From NCBI GenBank assembly GCA_029781825.1, contig JAKOVY010000032.1, positions 1-64,000 of the forward strand: a stretch of 64,000 nucleotides of DNA. The letters are read 5' to 3'. The stretch's first letter is position 1. Every line of letters begins with the position of its first letter. This document shows positions 55,926-64,000 of this stretch, piece after piece. The notes under the pieces are model-generated. The model saw only the letters and a list, made by a program, of their open reading frames with translations, did not search any database and had not been told where the DNA came from. The translations under genes and the position numbers were made by a program. The stretch comes from Bacillota bacterium (lineage in GTDB: Bacteria; Bacillota; Syntrophomonadia; Syntrophomonadales; DTU052).

Positions 55926-56156
55926 ATGCCGATAAAGGTAAATCTCGATGTGATGATGGCCAAACGAAAAATCGGCCTCATGGAACTGGCCGAGAAGATT
56001 AATATATCCCCTGCGAATCTCTCGATACTCAAAAACAACAAGGCCAAGGCCATTCGCTTCTCCACCCTGGAAGCCATATGCCGGGCTTTGGACTGTCAGC
56101 CGGCCGATATCCTGGAGTATGAGGAGGATCAAGATGGAAAAGACCGTACAGAATAG
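55926..56156 (+). CDS. Small XRE/Cro-type DNA-binding protein (YozG-like)
   Basis: The 76-residue protein is essentially one helix-turn-helix: LDVMMAKRKIGLMELAEKI, NISPANLSILKNNKAKAIRF, then STLEAICRALDCQPADILEYEE. This ending is typical of the small regulators paired with DUF2975 proteins. It begins 14 bases after that gene, and its last codons overlap the DUF4173 gene. It likely controls its own operon, perhaps through the palindromes at 55373-55400. Confidence 0.88.
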   Translation: MPIKVNLDVMMAKRKIGLMELAEKINISPANLSILKNNKAKAIRFSTLEAICRALDCQPADILEYEEDQDGKDRTE

Positions 56157-57549
56157 GCTGTTGTTGTACGCCCTGATCTCTGCCGTCAGTTTTATCTTTC
56201 TCATCATGCCCGACTACGCAGCGATCAGTGTGCCCCTGTTTTTCGTACTGCAGTTTGCCTGCTGGTACTATCTGGCCCCGGAGAAAAAGCCGTTATGGCT
56301 GTTCGTACCGATCTTCATCCTTTCCCTGAACCCATTTATCAGTGCCAATCCCATCTGGCATGCTTCCAATGTGTTCGTTATCATCGGTCTCTACAGCGTT
56401 ATGGTCCTGGTGATGATTGATCAGTTCCCGATCAAGGAGGATTCGTTCAGGTTTGTTTTCAACGTAATCGAAAATGTTTTTCGACCGCTGAAACACGCAC
56501 TGCTGCCCTTCAAGTGGTGGAGCAGGGATCAACAGAAAAAGACCGAGATCATTAAGAGGGTTGCAATAGGAATTGCTGTCATCGTGCCCTGCCTGTTTAT
56601 TCTTATAGTCATGCTGGCGTCGGCAGACATGGTCTTCCTGAAAGGTACCAGCAGATTCTTTGACAGTCTATGGCATTTCTTGGATTCGGAAATGGTTTAT
56701 AAGACAATCTGGGGGGCAGCCGTCGGGCTGTACCTGTTTGGCTTCATGTACATCGCCTGCAATCCCGGGGATGGGGCGCAGATACGTGAACCACAGGCCT
56801 CCAATAAGGACCTGGCCATTTTAAATGCCCTGCTAATTTCGGTTTTGACGGTTTACACCCTGTTTGTTTTCATACAGTTCCGCTACCTCTTTGCCGGGGC
56901 TGAGCTTCCATATGGATTGAGTTACTCCGAATACGCCCGGAGAGGGTTTTTCGAGCTCTTGTTCCTGAGCGGGTTTAACATCATGCTTATCCTGATATCC
57001 GTACGTTTGACCAGGTTAAGAGAAGGCTTGGGGGCGAAGATAGCCGGGTACCTGTGCCACTATCTCTGTGTGGTTACCATAATACTGCTGACCTCCTCCT
57101 TCTACCGGTTGTGGCTGTACAGCGCGGATTTCGGTTTGACCAGATTGCGGCTGCTCGTTTTTGGGTTTCTCATCTTTGAAGCCATAGGCTTGCTGATTAC
57201 GTTCTTATATATCCAGAAACCGAAGTTTAACATCGTCGCGGTTTATCTTTCCATCGGACTGCTTTACTACCTCACACTGAACATTGTGCCCATTGACAAC
57301 CTGATTGCGAAAAACCAGGTAGACAGGTATTTTGCTCTCCAGAGACAGGGCATTGAATACATTATGACCCTGTCGCCGGATGCGGCCCCGCAGATCGCCC
57401 GCCTGCTTGGCAGCGACGAGGTCGATGAGCATACACAACAACTGGCTCGCAAGTATTTTTCCGACCTCAATGCCAGGTACTCGGTTGAGGAACGGGGTTG
57501 GCAGGGATATAACCTGTCTATTGCACGGGGGGTTCGGATAGGGTATTAA
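56134..57549 (+). CDS. DUF4173-type polytopic membrane protein
   Basis: The 471-residue protein has roughly ten to twelve hydrophobic helices and a C-terminal soluble tail of about 90 residues (QVDRYFALQRQGIEYIMTLSPDAAPQIARLL onward). The pattern FRPLKHALLPFKWWSRDQQKK followed by VAIGIAVIVPCLFILIVMLASADMVF is typical of DUF4173. ATG at 56134 has GAGGAGG six bases upstream, within the end of the XRE gene. Biochemical function is unknown. Its place in an operon with DUF2975 and XRE proteins suggests a shared envelope-related role, as an inference. Confidence 0.85.
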   Translation: MEKTVQNRLLLYALISAVSFIFLIMPDYAAISVPLFFVLQFACWYYLAPEKKPLWLFVPIFILSLNPFISANPIWHASNVFVIIGLYSVMVLVMIDQFPIKEDSFRFVFNVIENVFRPLKHALLPFKWWSRDQQKKTEIIKRVAIGIAVIVPCLFILIVMLASADMVFLKGTSRFFDSLWHFLDSEMVYKTIWGAAVGLYLFGFMYIACNPGDGAQIREPQASNKDLAILNALLISVLTVYTLFVFIQFRYLFAGAELPYGLSYSEYARRGFFELLFLSGFNIMLILISVRLTRLREGLGAKIAGYLCHYLCVVTIILLTSSFYRLWLYSADFGLTRLRLLVFGFLIFEAIGLLITFLYIQKPKFNIVAVYLSIGLLYYLTLNIVPIDNLIAKNQVDRYFALQRQGIEYIMTLSPDAAPQIARLLGSDEVDEHTQQLARKYFSDLNARYSVEERGWQGYNLSIARGVRIGY

Positions 57550-57708
57550 GTGCTGGAACCGGTTTGTGTTTTCTGCCGCCAACACATTGATCGATCCATC
57601 AGCTAAATGTCCTATAATATTAAATATACTGAATATATTCCGTTCTACGGTACCGTGACGGGAAGGGCAGGTTTGAACGGGAACGACTGGTCGGGGAGTG
57701 AGCCGTAA

Positions 57709-60700
57709 TTGCCCCATATTAACATACCGATTCTACCCAGGATTGTTCATCGCCATCGTCTGGAAAGGCTTTTGGAAGGAGCAGCCGACAAAAGGTTTAC
57801 TCTGGTAACCGGTTCCCCCGGTCAGGGCAAGACTACTCTGGTGGCCAGCGTTCTCAAGCGGCTGCCGAACAATGTTTTCTGGTATTCGCTCGACCAGTTC
57901 AATGCCAACCTGTCCCAGTTTATTGCCGATCTGCTGGCCTTTTTGCAGAGTTTCGCCGTAACGCCCGGTATCGACGTTAACTCACTCTGTACCGGTTCGG
58001 TTGAAGAAACGTCCTTGACTCTGGCGGATATTCTTCAAAAAACTCAACTGGAAAACGGCCTTATTATTGTGATGGACGATTTTCATTACGCTGAAGAATC
58101 CGGTGATTTTGAGACATTTATTCAATTACTGATATCCCAGGCTCCCCCTGATTATCACTTCATAATAATCTCGCGCCATAAGCCCCGGTGGAAACTGGCA
58201 AAGAATACGATACAACGCAAGATGCTCAGCATTAATGATGCCCAGCTGGCATTTACGCTGGGAGAGTGTCACGAATTCTTCAGCGAGATTTACGAGATGA
58301 ACCTGTCCCGGGAGCAGATGGAAAGCGTTATGGGGCTGGTTGAAGGCTGGACACCGATTATGGTTATGCTGGGGGAGATGCTTTCCAACGAACAATTCAG
58401 CCCGGACTTTTTGAATATAGAGTCGGCCTTCCTGCTAAAGAAGATCCCCGTTTTAAGTGCATATCTGGAACAAGAATGCTTTAATAATCTCTTGCCCGAG
58501 CAGCGGAACGTCTTGCTGGCAACATCGATTGTCGAAGAGGTATCTGCCGATTTGGCCGGTATCTTAGCGGGGGAAACAGCAGCGTCTGTTCTGAATGATC
58601 TCGCAGCCGGCAATATGCTGGTATTCGCGGTAGAAGGAGAGTTCGGCACCTTTAGGCTGCATTCGCTCTGGAAGTCGTTTCTTATGCGGAAGGCTACCGA
58701 GTTATGGGGCACGGATAAAGTCCATGATCTGCATAAGAAAGCCGGTGACTATTTCTTTTCCCAAAGTAATTGGAAGAAAGCAATCTATCATTATATTCAG
58801 GGCCAGGATGTAGAGAGTACAATAGAAGTGCTAAAGAGGTCGCGACCGGAAATTCTCGGCTACGAGTTGGCTGAACGCCTCCACTCGCTGATTATCAAGT
58901 CTCCGTCCGATAAAAAAGAATACGGCCCCTGGATGAATTTTGCCCTGGCCTGTTCAGTTAGACTTCGGGATCCCATCCTCTGGCGGCATTACTTGCAGCA
59001 AGCCCTGGAGGGGTTCCGTAAAAATAACGACATTATGGGAGAGTTGTATGCGCTGGGGCAGAGTATAACGGTATTGCTGTACCTGGGAGACTTTCAGCAG
59101 ATGGAGACCCTGCTTTCCTTTCCGACAAATCGCGCGGATGCGACGGAGGGAACAGATTTAAGAATAACTGCTTTCGAGGAAATATATGCCGCCATGGGTC
59201 ACTGTTATTTGACGGGGAATCTCAGAGAGGCGGCACGAGCAGGGGAAGAAGCCAGGAAAATCGGGTTCATATTAAGGGATGATTATACAAAAATATGGGC
59301 CGGTTGGGCATTGGCGATGGCGAACTGGTTTATCGGCAACTTTGATGCCGCGCACAAGAGGTTATCCGAGGCTTTTGAAATAATGGATTCGGGCGAAGCG
59401 GACGATCTGGCTTCAGTTCAGCTCCCATATATGGCAGGACTCATTGCCGATTTTACGGGTGAATTTGGGACTGCCCAGTCTTATCTGGAGCGTTCCCTGG
59501 AAAGGGCCCAAAAGCTCGGTATGGACGCCAATATATTCTATATTAAAAACTTTGCCTGCTACGCTGCGCTTTATCTCAATGATTTTGAATTGTGTGAAAA
59601 GCTTTTCAACGAGATGGGCGACATTATGGGGGTATTTGCGGACGGCGAAAATGACCATATCATGTCATACTATTGGACCTGGAGAGGTCACTACATGTAT
59701 GTCAGAGGTCAATGCGATGAGGCGGCCGCCTTGGCGGGCCATGCCTTAAAACTCAGGAGAAAATCCGGAGGAGAGATGTACCTCATCAAATGCCTCCTGG
59801 TTCTGGGGGGAGCTTTAAGAGAAATCGGCAATTACCAGGCTTCCGAGCGTTATCTGCAGGAGGCTTTAAAGAGGAGCATCGCTGCCGGCAGCATATTCCT
59901 TCAGGCCTCATGTCATCTGCAGTTGGCGCTTCTGTATGACCTGTTGAACAGAAAAGAGTTGTTTGCGGAAAACCTTGAAGGTTTATTCAGAATTTCCATG
60001 GAGAAATCATATTATCATTGGTTTATGTGGAGAGACGACCACGTGAACCGGATAATCACTCAAGCAGAGGACCGAGACGAATATAAGGCTTATATCAAGG
60101 AATTACGCAGGCGCCGCTTAAGTTCGACCGACGTTAATATCAAAAAGGACGAAGGCCGTGCCAAACCGTTGAAACTGTCGATGTTGGGACCGTTGGTTGT
60201 GGATATTGATGGAAAGAAAATGGCTAACCTCCGCCTAAAAAAACCCTTGTACCTTTTGGCTCTGCTGGCCGCCAAATCGGTACCGGTCAGCATGGACACC
60301 GTAATAGAAGAGATGTGGCCTGATACGGATGTCAAGTCGGCCCGGAGCAACTTCCATTACACCTTGAACCGTCTGCGCAATTTCCTGGGCAAACACAATT
60401 TCATAATTCTAAAAGATGGGTTGTGCAGCCTTAATTGGGATGAGGTATGGACCGATATTCACCAATTCCGGGAATTGAATGAAAAAGCAGCCAAGCTTAT
60501 TGATTCCAACCAGATATCTGAAGCCATTGAGCTGCTTAAGGAAGCAATTACGATTTATCGGGGAGATCTTCTGGAGGGGGAGAGCCTGGGTCCGTTGTTA
60601 ACGGTTGAAAGCGAAGCCCTGGCAAAAAGGAATTACGATTGCCTGGTTACCCTGGGAAGACTTCTCCTGCAGACGGGTGAGTACGAAGAAGCCTTAAATA

Positions 60701-60951
60701 TTCTGAACAGGGCATCATCCCAATCCTTTGCCGACGAGAATTCGTATCGCCTTCTGATGCTGGCTCATTATGCCTTATGCAACCCGGGGCAGGCCCTGCA
60801 GATCTACAACAAATTGGAGAGGACTTTGGCTTCAGAATTCCAAGCTAATCCCCATCGAAGGACCAAAGAATTGAGAGACCTTATTAGAAGTGGAACCGAC
60901 CAGCCGGTATCAGAACTGGTCAAATTGCTTTCCCGTGAGGACGGCAATTAA
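57709..60951 (+). CDS. Large transcriptional activator: AAA ATPase, TPR repeats and BTAD
   Basis: This 1080-residue regulator begins with a MalT-like STAND ATPase module: Walker A in TGSPGQGKTTLVAS near residue 33 and Walker B in LIIVMDDFH near 122. A winged-helix linker and a long TPR array follow (about 400-800). The C-terminus has an OmpR-like DNA-binding domain (LSMLGPLVVDIDG to SNFHYTLNRLRNFLG) and a bacterial transcriptional activation domain with its own repeats. Such proteins switch on neighbouring genes when a ligand binds the TPR region. The gene directly downstream is an MFS carrier, the likely target. TTG at 57709 has GGGGAG about ten bases upstream. Confidence 0.87.
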   Translation: MPHINIPILPRIVHRHRLERLLEGAADKRFTLVTGSPGQGKTTLVASVLKRLPNNVFWYSLDQFNANLSQFIADLLAFLQSFAVTPGIDVNSLCTGSVEETSLTLADILQKTQLENGLIIVMDDFHYAEESGDFETFIQLLISQAPPDYHFIIISRHKPRWKLAKNTIQRKMLSINDAQLAFTLGECHEFFSEIYEMNLSREQMESVMGLVEGWTPIMVMLGEMLSNEQFSPDFLNIESAFLLKKIPVLSAYLEQECFNNLLPEQRNVLLATSIVEEVSADLAGILAGETAASVLNDLAAGNMLVFAVEGEFGTFRLHSLWKSFLMRKATELWGTDKVHDLHKKAGDYFFSQSNWKKAIYHYIQGQDVESTIEVLKRSRPEILGYELAERLHSLIIKSPSDKKEYGPWMNFALACSVRLRDPILWRHYLQQALEGFRKNNDIMGELYALGQSITVLLYLGDFQQMETLLSFPTNRADATEGTDLRITAFEEIYAAMGHCYLTGNLREAARAGEEARKIGFILRDDYTKIWAGWALAMANWFIGNFDAAHKRLSEAFEIMDSGEADDLASVQLPYMAGLIADFTGEFGTAQSYLERSLERAQKLGMDANIFYIKNFACYAALYLNDFELCEKLFNEMGDIMGVFADGENDHIMSYYWTWRGHYMYVRGQCDEAAALAGHALKLRRKSGGEMYLIKCLLVLGGALREIGNYQASERYLQEALKRSIAAGSIFLQASCHLQLALLYDLLNRKELFAENLEGLFRISMEKSYYHWFMWRDDHVNRIITQAEDRDEYKAYIKELRRRRLSSTDVNIKKDEGRAKPLKLSMLGPLVVDIDGKKMANLRLKKPLYLLALLAAKSVPVSMDTVIEEMWPDTDVKSARSNFHYTLNRLRNFLGKHNFIILKDGLCSLNWDEVWTDIHQFRELNEKAAKLIDSNQISEAIELLKEAITIYRGDLLEGESLGPLLTVESEALAKRNYDCLVTLGRLLLQTGEYEEALNILNRASSQSFADENSYRLLMLAHYALCNPGQALQIYNKLERTLASEFQANPHRRTKELRDLIRSGTDQPVSELVKLLSREDGN

Positions 60952-61519
60952 TGCTGTAAATATCTTATAACCGCACTCATCCCCTGAGTTAGGAATTACC
61001 TTCCTCATCACACTTCTGTTTACCTTTCTTCCAAATCTGCTTATAAGAACCTGCCAAATTTAATATTTCAAATTGATAGAAAGTTTATCTTTGTCCAAAA
61101 AATCTAATGACTTTCCAAGTGAAAACCAAGCGGCCAACAAAGTCCGCTGTTGTACGCTGGCGGTAGACTGGTCAGAGTTCATGACGGTCAATCTCATCAA
61201 TAAGGAGGGAGAAATTAACGGGAAATCATTGAAATCCATCAGGGGAACCGGCTTTATGGAGCGCATCCCGGGTTCTCCGACTACCTGAAAAACGGCTGAA
61301 AAGCTACCGGAACCTTAGGCATTTATTTATCACGATGTCCCCATTAACTACCAGCGTCGGCAGGGGATCTTTGATTGGGCCCGATTGTGGAAAAGAATTC
61401 GGTTTGAATTCCATCCAACAATAACAAGCACAGTCGCACTGCAGATTCTCAGAAAGGGTTTGTGGGGAGAGCTCAGATTTCCTGGTCGGTACCACATTAA
61501 GATGAAAGGGTGGAGTTTA
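60952..61519. other. 568-base AT-rich region upstream of the MFS carrier
   Basis: No credible gene is seen. The first 150 bases are AT-rich and could hold the promoter of the MFS gene, but no convincing -35/-10 pair stands out. A short open frame at 61073-61288 lacks a ribosome site and resembles nothing known. Confidence 0.45.
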
Positions 61520-62761
61520 ATGGAACAGAAGGGTAAGTTATTTTATGGCTGGTGGATTGTTCTGGCGAGTTTCTTCTTAATGTTTGCAGGGATAGGCATC
61601 CTCGTTAATTGTACCGGGGTATTCTTCAGTGCAGTTATCCAGGATCTGGGGTTCTCCAGGGCCGGCTTCGGACTTTGGTTTACCCTGGCTATGATTGGGG
61701 CTATGGTAGGATCGCCCATTTTGGGCAAGATGATTGTCAAGTACAACTCGCAGGTGGTCATAAGTGTCTGCCTGATCGTGGCGGGCCTAGCCTTTGCAGC
61801 CTATTCGCTGTGTACCCAGTTGTGGCAATTCTATATAGTCGCGATTATAGCCGGTGTATTCGGAGCGGGAACTTCGACTCTGCCGGCTTCTATTCTTTTG
61901 ACCAACTGGTTTGTCGACAAACGCGGAACGGCCATGGGTATAGCTTTTACCGGCAGCGGTATTGGCGGTATGGTTATGAATCCTTTGGCTCAATGGATTA
62001 TAACCAATTACAGCTGGCAAACGGCATATGTAGTTCTGGCCATCATTTTCCTCGCAGTTACGCTTCCTTTTGCACTCTTCGTCATCAAACTTCATCCGGC
62101 TCTCATGGGCATGAAACCGCTGGGTGATACCGGGGAGACTGTGCAAGCTCAGCCCTTGTTCGGCATGACGATGGGTGAGGGTATGAAAACCGCAGTTTTC
62201 TGGGTTTTGGGGATAAGCTTATTCCTGATCAGTCTTATCCAGGTAGGCTTGCAGAACAATATCCCCATATTCCTTCAGGACCTCGGCCATACCGCAACTT
62301 TTGCAGCTACCGTCATGTCGATCTATATGGGACTCCTGGTCCTTGGTAAGATGCTGCTGGGTTCTATCCTGGACAAGTTTGGACCCAGAGTCGGTATCAC
62401 CTTCTGCGTAGTGCTGTTTATTGTCGCTTGTTTTGCGTTTATCGGAGCGAAACCTTTGGTAATAGTAGGTCTGTTTGCTTTGACTTTTGGTCTGGCTGCT
62501 CCGATTTCGACAGTAATGCCCTCTTATATGATAGGTTATATGTTCGGCAATCTTGACTATGGAACCATATACGGGATAATGAACATTTTCATTACCCTGG
62601 GTATGGCAGCCGCTATGCCGATTGCCGGTGCTGTATTTGACATGACCGGCAGCATGGTACCCACATGGTATATCTTCATGGGTATTGCGGTCGTAATTCT
62701 GCTTATGTTCTTCTACCTGATTGGTCGTCAGCCGAAGTTAAGAGAGCTCTGGCACAGCTAG
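61520..62761 (+). CDS. MFS transporter, oxalate/formate antiporter (OFA) family
   Basis: The 413-residue protein has twelve membrane helices. The start KLFYGWWIVLASFFLMF is the hallmark of the OFA group, which moves small carboxylates such as oxalate, formate or monocarboxylic acids. Other features are the glycine-rich helix TGSGIGGMVMNPLAQW and the helix 8-9 loop GKMLLGSILDKFGPRVG. ATG at 61520 has GGTGGAG close upstream; ATG at 61502 is also in frame. It is preceded by a large BTAD activator, so substrate-induced expression is likely. The substrate is unknown. Confidence 0.87.
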   Translation: MEQKGKLFYGWWIVLASFFLMFAGIGILVNCTGVFFSAVIQDLGFSRAGFGLWFTLAMIGAMVGSPILGKMIVKYNSQVVISVCLIVAGLAFAAYSLCTQLWQFYIVAIIAGVFGAGTSTLPASILLTNWFVDKRGTAMGIAFTGSGIGGMVMNPLAQWIITNYSWQTAYVVLAIIFLAVTLPFALFVIKLHPALMGMKPLGDTGETVQAQPLFGMTMGEGMKTAVFWVLGISLFLISLIQVGLQNNIPIFLQDLGHTATFAATVMSIYMGLLVLGKMLLGSILDKFGPRVGITFCVVLFIVACFAFIGAKPLVIVGLFALTFGLAAPISTVMPSYMIGYMFGNLDYGTIYGIMNIFITLGMAAAMPIAGAVFDMTGSMVPTWYIFMGIAVVILLMFFYLIGRQPKLRELWHS

Positions 62762-62810
62762 AACAACCAATAATCATATACGGGTGGGCTTTAAATCTTC
62801 TCCCCTTCAT

Positions 62811-62854
62811 AGGGTAAAGACCAGTTCTATATTTGACTGGTCTTTACCCTTTAT
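62811..62854 (+). terminator. Terminator-like hairpin after the MFS carrier
   Basis: AGGGTAAAGACCAGT (62811-62825) pairs perfectly over 15 bp with ACTGGTCTTTACCCT (62836-62850). The T run after it is short (TTAT). Confidence 0.65.
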
Positions 62855-63155
62855 GGGCAGCCTTTCCGACGGAGTATGAGGCTGTTGAGGGAACTCCCTT
62901 CGGTTTTGGGGCAGGGTTGTCGTTCAGGAGCTTCCGCGAGGGGCGTGGGCCATTATCAGCATGCTGGTACAAACCGGGTTTCGGGTTGTCTGCCGGGACC
63001 GGGAAGAATATACTCAGACCCTCCCGCCGGCTGAACGGCTCCTCTCAGATAAAGTGGAGCTACACAAAATCGTAGCTTTTACGAGACACCGAAGGGTGCC
63101 CGGGTCCTTTCAGACAAAGTGGAACAGCGCGGTAAAGGCCGGGGGAATAATTAGA
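62855..63155. repeat. Gene-free stretch with a degenerate 21-base repeat
   Basis: No gene is seen. Segments at 63040-63060 and 63105-63125 share 18 of 21 bases; the common core is CCTYTCAGAYAAAGTGGARC. This looks like a decayed repeat or gene remnant. Confidence 0.4.
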
Positions 63156-63440
63156 CTAGCGGTATTTGCTGATTTTCTCATCAATAGTTACCCCGTCTGC
63201 CTTGTAATCAATCTTGACCACTGATATAACCCGGGTCGCACCTTCTGCCAGGCAGATTTGCTGGGCTTTCTCCACTATTGCCAGAAGCTCTGACAGTTCG
63301 CCCTCCATGGTTGTTTCCATAGGGCCGACCACATATCTGACCCCCGAGTCGCGTATTAGCTCGATAACTTTGTCAACCACCGGATACAGTCGGTCTTCAG
63401 GTACATTGGGGATAACCTGGAGACTGAGATTACACTTCAT
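63156..63440 (-). CDS. Thiamine-binding protein, MTH1187/YkoF-like family
   Basis: The protein, about 94 residues, has a ferredoxin-like fold of the MTH1187 (DUF77) family: MKCNLSLQVIPNV, IELIRDSGVRYVVGPMETTMEGE with the conserved metal or thiamine-site residues, and ISVVKIDYKADGVTIDEKI. Members bind thiamine or its precursors and may act as cytoplasmic scavengers. The start is ambiguous: ATG at 63440 is ten bases from AAGGAG, and GTG at 63446 is four bases from it. It is transcribed toward the MFS gene and stands alone. Confidence 0.85.
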   Translation of the reverse strand: MKCNLSLQVIPNVPEDRLYPVVDKVIELIRDSGVRYVVGPMETTMEGELSELLAIVEKAQQICLAEGATRVISVVKIDYKADGVTIDEKISKYR

Positions 63441-63446
63441 TAACAC

Positions 63447-63916
63447 ATCGCTCCTTCTTAAAAATAAAAAACGTTACCCGAAAGATAACTGTTATATGCT
63501 ATAATTCAAGATTGGTGTATGCCTTCTCCGGTTTATCCGCATCGGGTTGGCGGGTCGGGACCGGACGCTTTCGAAGCCGGATTTGCCGCATCCCGTGACC
63601 CGTGTCTCCCCAACCTGTCCAAAATATGTTCAATGTGCTAACTATCTTCTTAATATGTTACATTATACCATGTTCATTCCGGCAAGCATGACCCCAAAAT
63701 CCCGGTTTTTCTATAAATTGGGTAAACACTTTACATATATTTAACACCGCTGATTGACATGATTAGTTATAATAAAGTAACAGTTGCTCGTAATTAGCAG
63801 GAAATGTTACTGGCAATTGTGACTAGTCTGATTAGTATGCTCAATTCAGGGATCCGTGGCCGGATTCTGATTGGTATATGTGTTCGGTATAAGATTTGAC
63901 GAAAGGAGAGGAGTAA
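63447..63916. other. 470-base intergenic region with promoter-like elements
   Basis: No credible gene is seen. TGCTATAAT at 63497-63505 is a plus-strand extended -10 element. A TTGACA and a TATAAT near 63755-63774 are only 8 bases apart and cannot form one promoter together. The region is AT-rich toward the last gene. Confidence 0.4.
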
Positions 63917-64000
63917 ATGGGTAAAGTTGTCTTGTCCGCCCACCGAGAATCTCGGGAAATGGTTAGAGCAATTGAATCGGCCAGCGGGACCAAGACCAGC
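63917..64000 (+). CDS. Start of an unrecognised protein, cut by the window end
   Basis: ATG at 63917 lies behind a GGAGAGGAG ribosome site, and 28 codons are visible (MGKVVLSAHRESREMV and on). The ribosome site and clean frame support a real gene. The visible part is too short to name a family. Confidence 0.6.
   Translation, partial: MGKVVLSAHRESREMVRAIESASGTKTS

Noticed and set aside
63547..63744. Open frame of 65 codons before the last gene
   Set aside because: It has no ribosome site, unusual composition for this genome, and lies in an AT-rich promoter-like region.

Overview
The window looks like a chromosomal segment of an anaerobic Gram-positive bacterium of the Clostridia, most like the Syntrophomonas/Syntrophothermus/Desulfotomaculum side of the Firmicutes. 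The reasons are the pcrA-ligA-gatCAB gene order, the PurS-PurQ-small PurL split FGAM synthase, the HisZ plus short HisG pair, frequent GTG and TTG starts behind strong GGAGG sites, and a ferredoxin-nitroreductase. The organism assignment is inference from gene content. No phage, insertion sequence, CRISPR array, rRNA or ordinary tRNA was found.

Layout. 0-3 kb: the end of guaA, an L,D-transpeptidase, a 57-residue coiled-coil protein and an MFS exporter. 3.1-15.1 kb: a purine operon, purE-B-C-S-Q-L-F-M-N-H-D, behind a sigma-A promoter and a ykkC-class (probably PRPP) riboswitch. 15.1-23.8 kb: a membrane protein, an HD-domain protein, a YerC/HisR-type regulator, then hisZ-G-D-B-H-A-F-IE with a candidate operator before hisG; hisC and a histidinol phosphatase are missing. 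23.9-29.1 kb: ferredoxin-nitroreductase, pcrA and ligA. 29.3-38.7 kb: two complete gatCAB operons separated by an antisense PAS-GGDEF-HD-GYP gene; the second GatA has lost its catalytic lysine. 38.9-43.2 kb: a citrate/homocitrate synthase-like gene, a two-subunit LeuCD-type aconitase and NADP isocitrate dehydrogenase, which together read as an oxidative route to 2-oxoglutarate with a Re-type citrate synthase. 43.4-46.5 kb: a DtxR-FeoA regulator, FeoB and a small Cys-rich membrane protein, with two matching iron-box operators. 46.7-53.8 kb: a glycogen-type cluster (two free-standing CBM25 proteins, a GT4 glycosyltransferase, a nucleotidyltransferase fused to a degenerate phosphomutase, a GalT-like enzyme and GlgA), then a CBS-pair protein. 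55.4-57.5 kb: a DUF2975-XRE-DUF4173 operon. 57.7-62.8 kb: a large AAA/TPR/BTAD activator and an oxalate/formate-type MFS carrier. The window ends with an MTH1187-type thiamine-binding protein and the first codons of an unrecognised gene.

The most unusual part is the roughly 1.1 kb without a credible gene at 54.3-55.4 kb. It holds four stem-closed structures in the order A-B-A'-B'. A and A' are both 79 nt and B and B' are 97 and 96 nt. Every stem is kept between the copies although the paired bases differ, and the loops and linkers are conserved. This is what a tandemly duplicated structured RNA of about 200 nt would look like. I do not recognise it as a known class.
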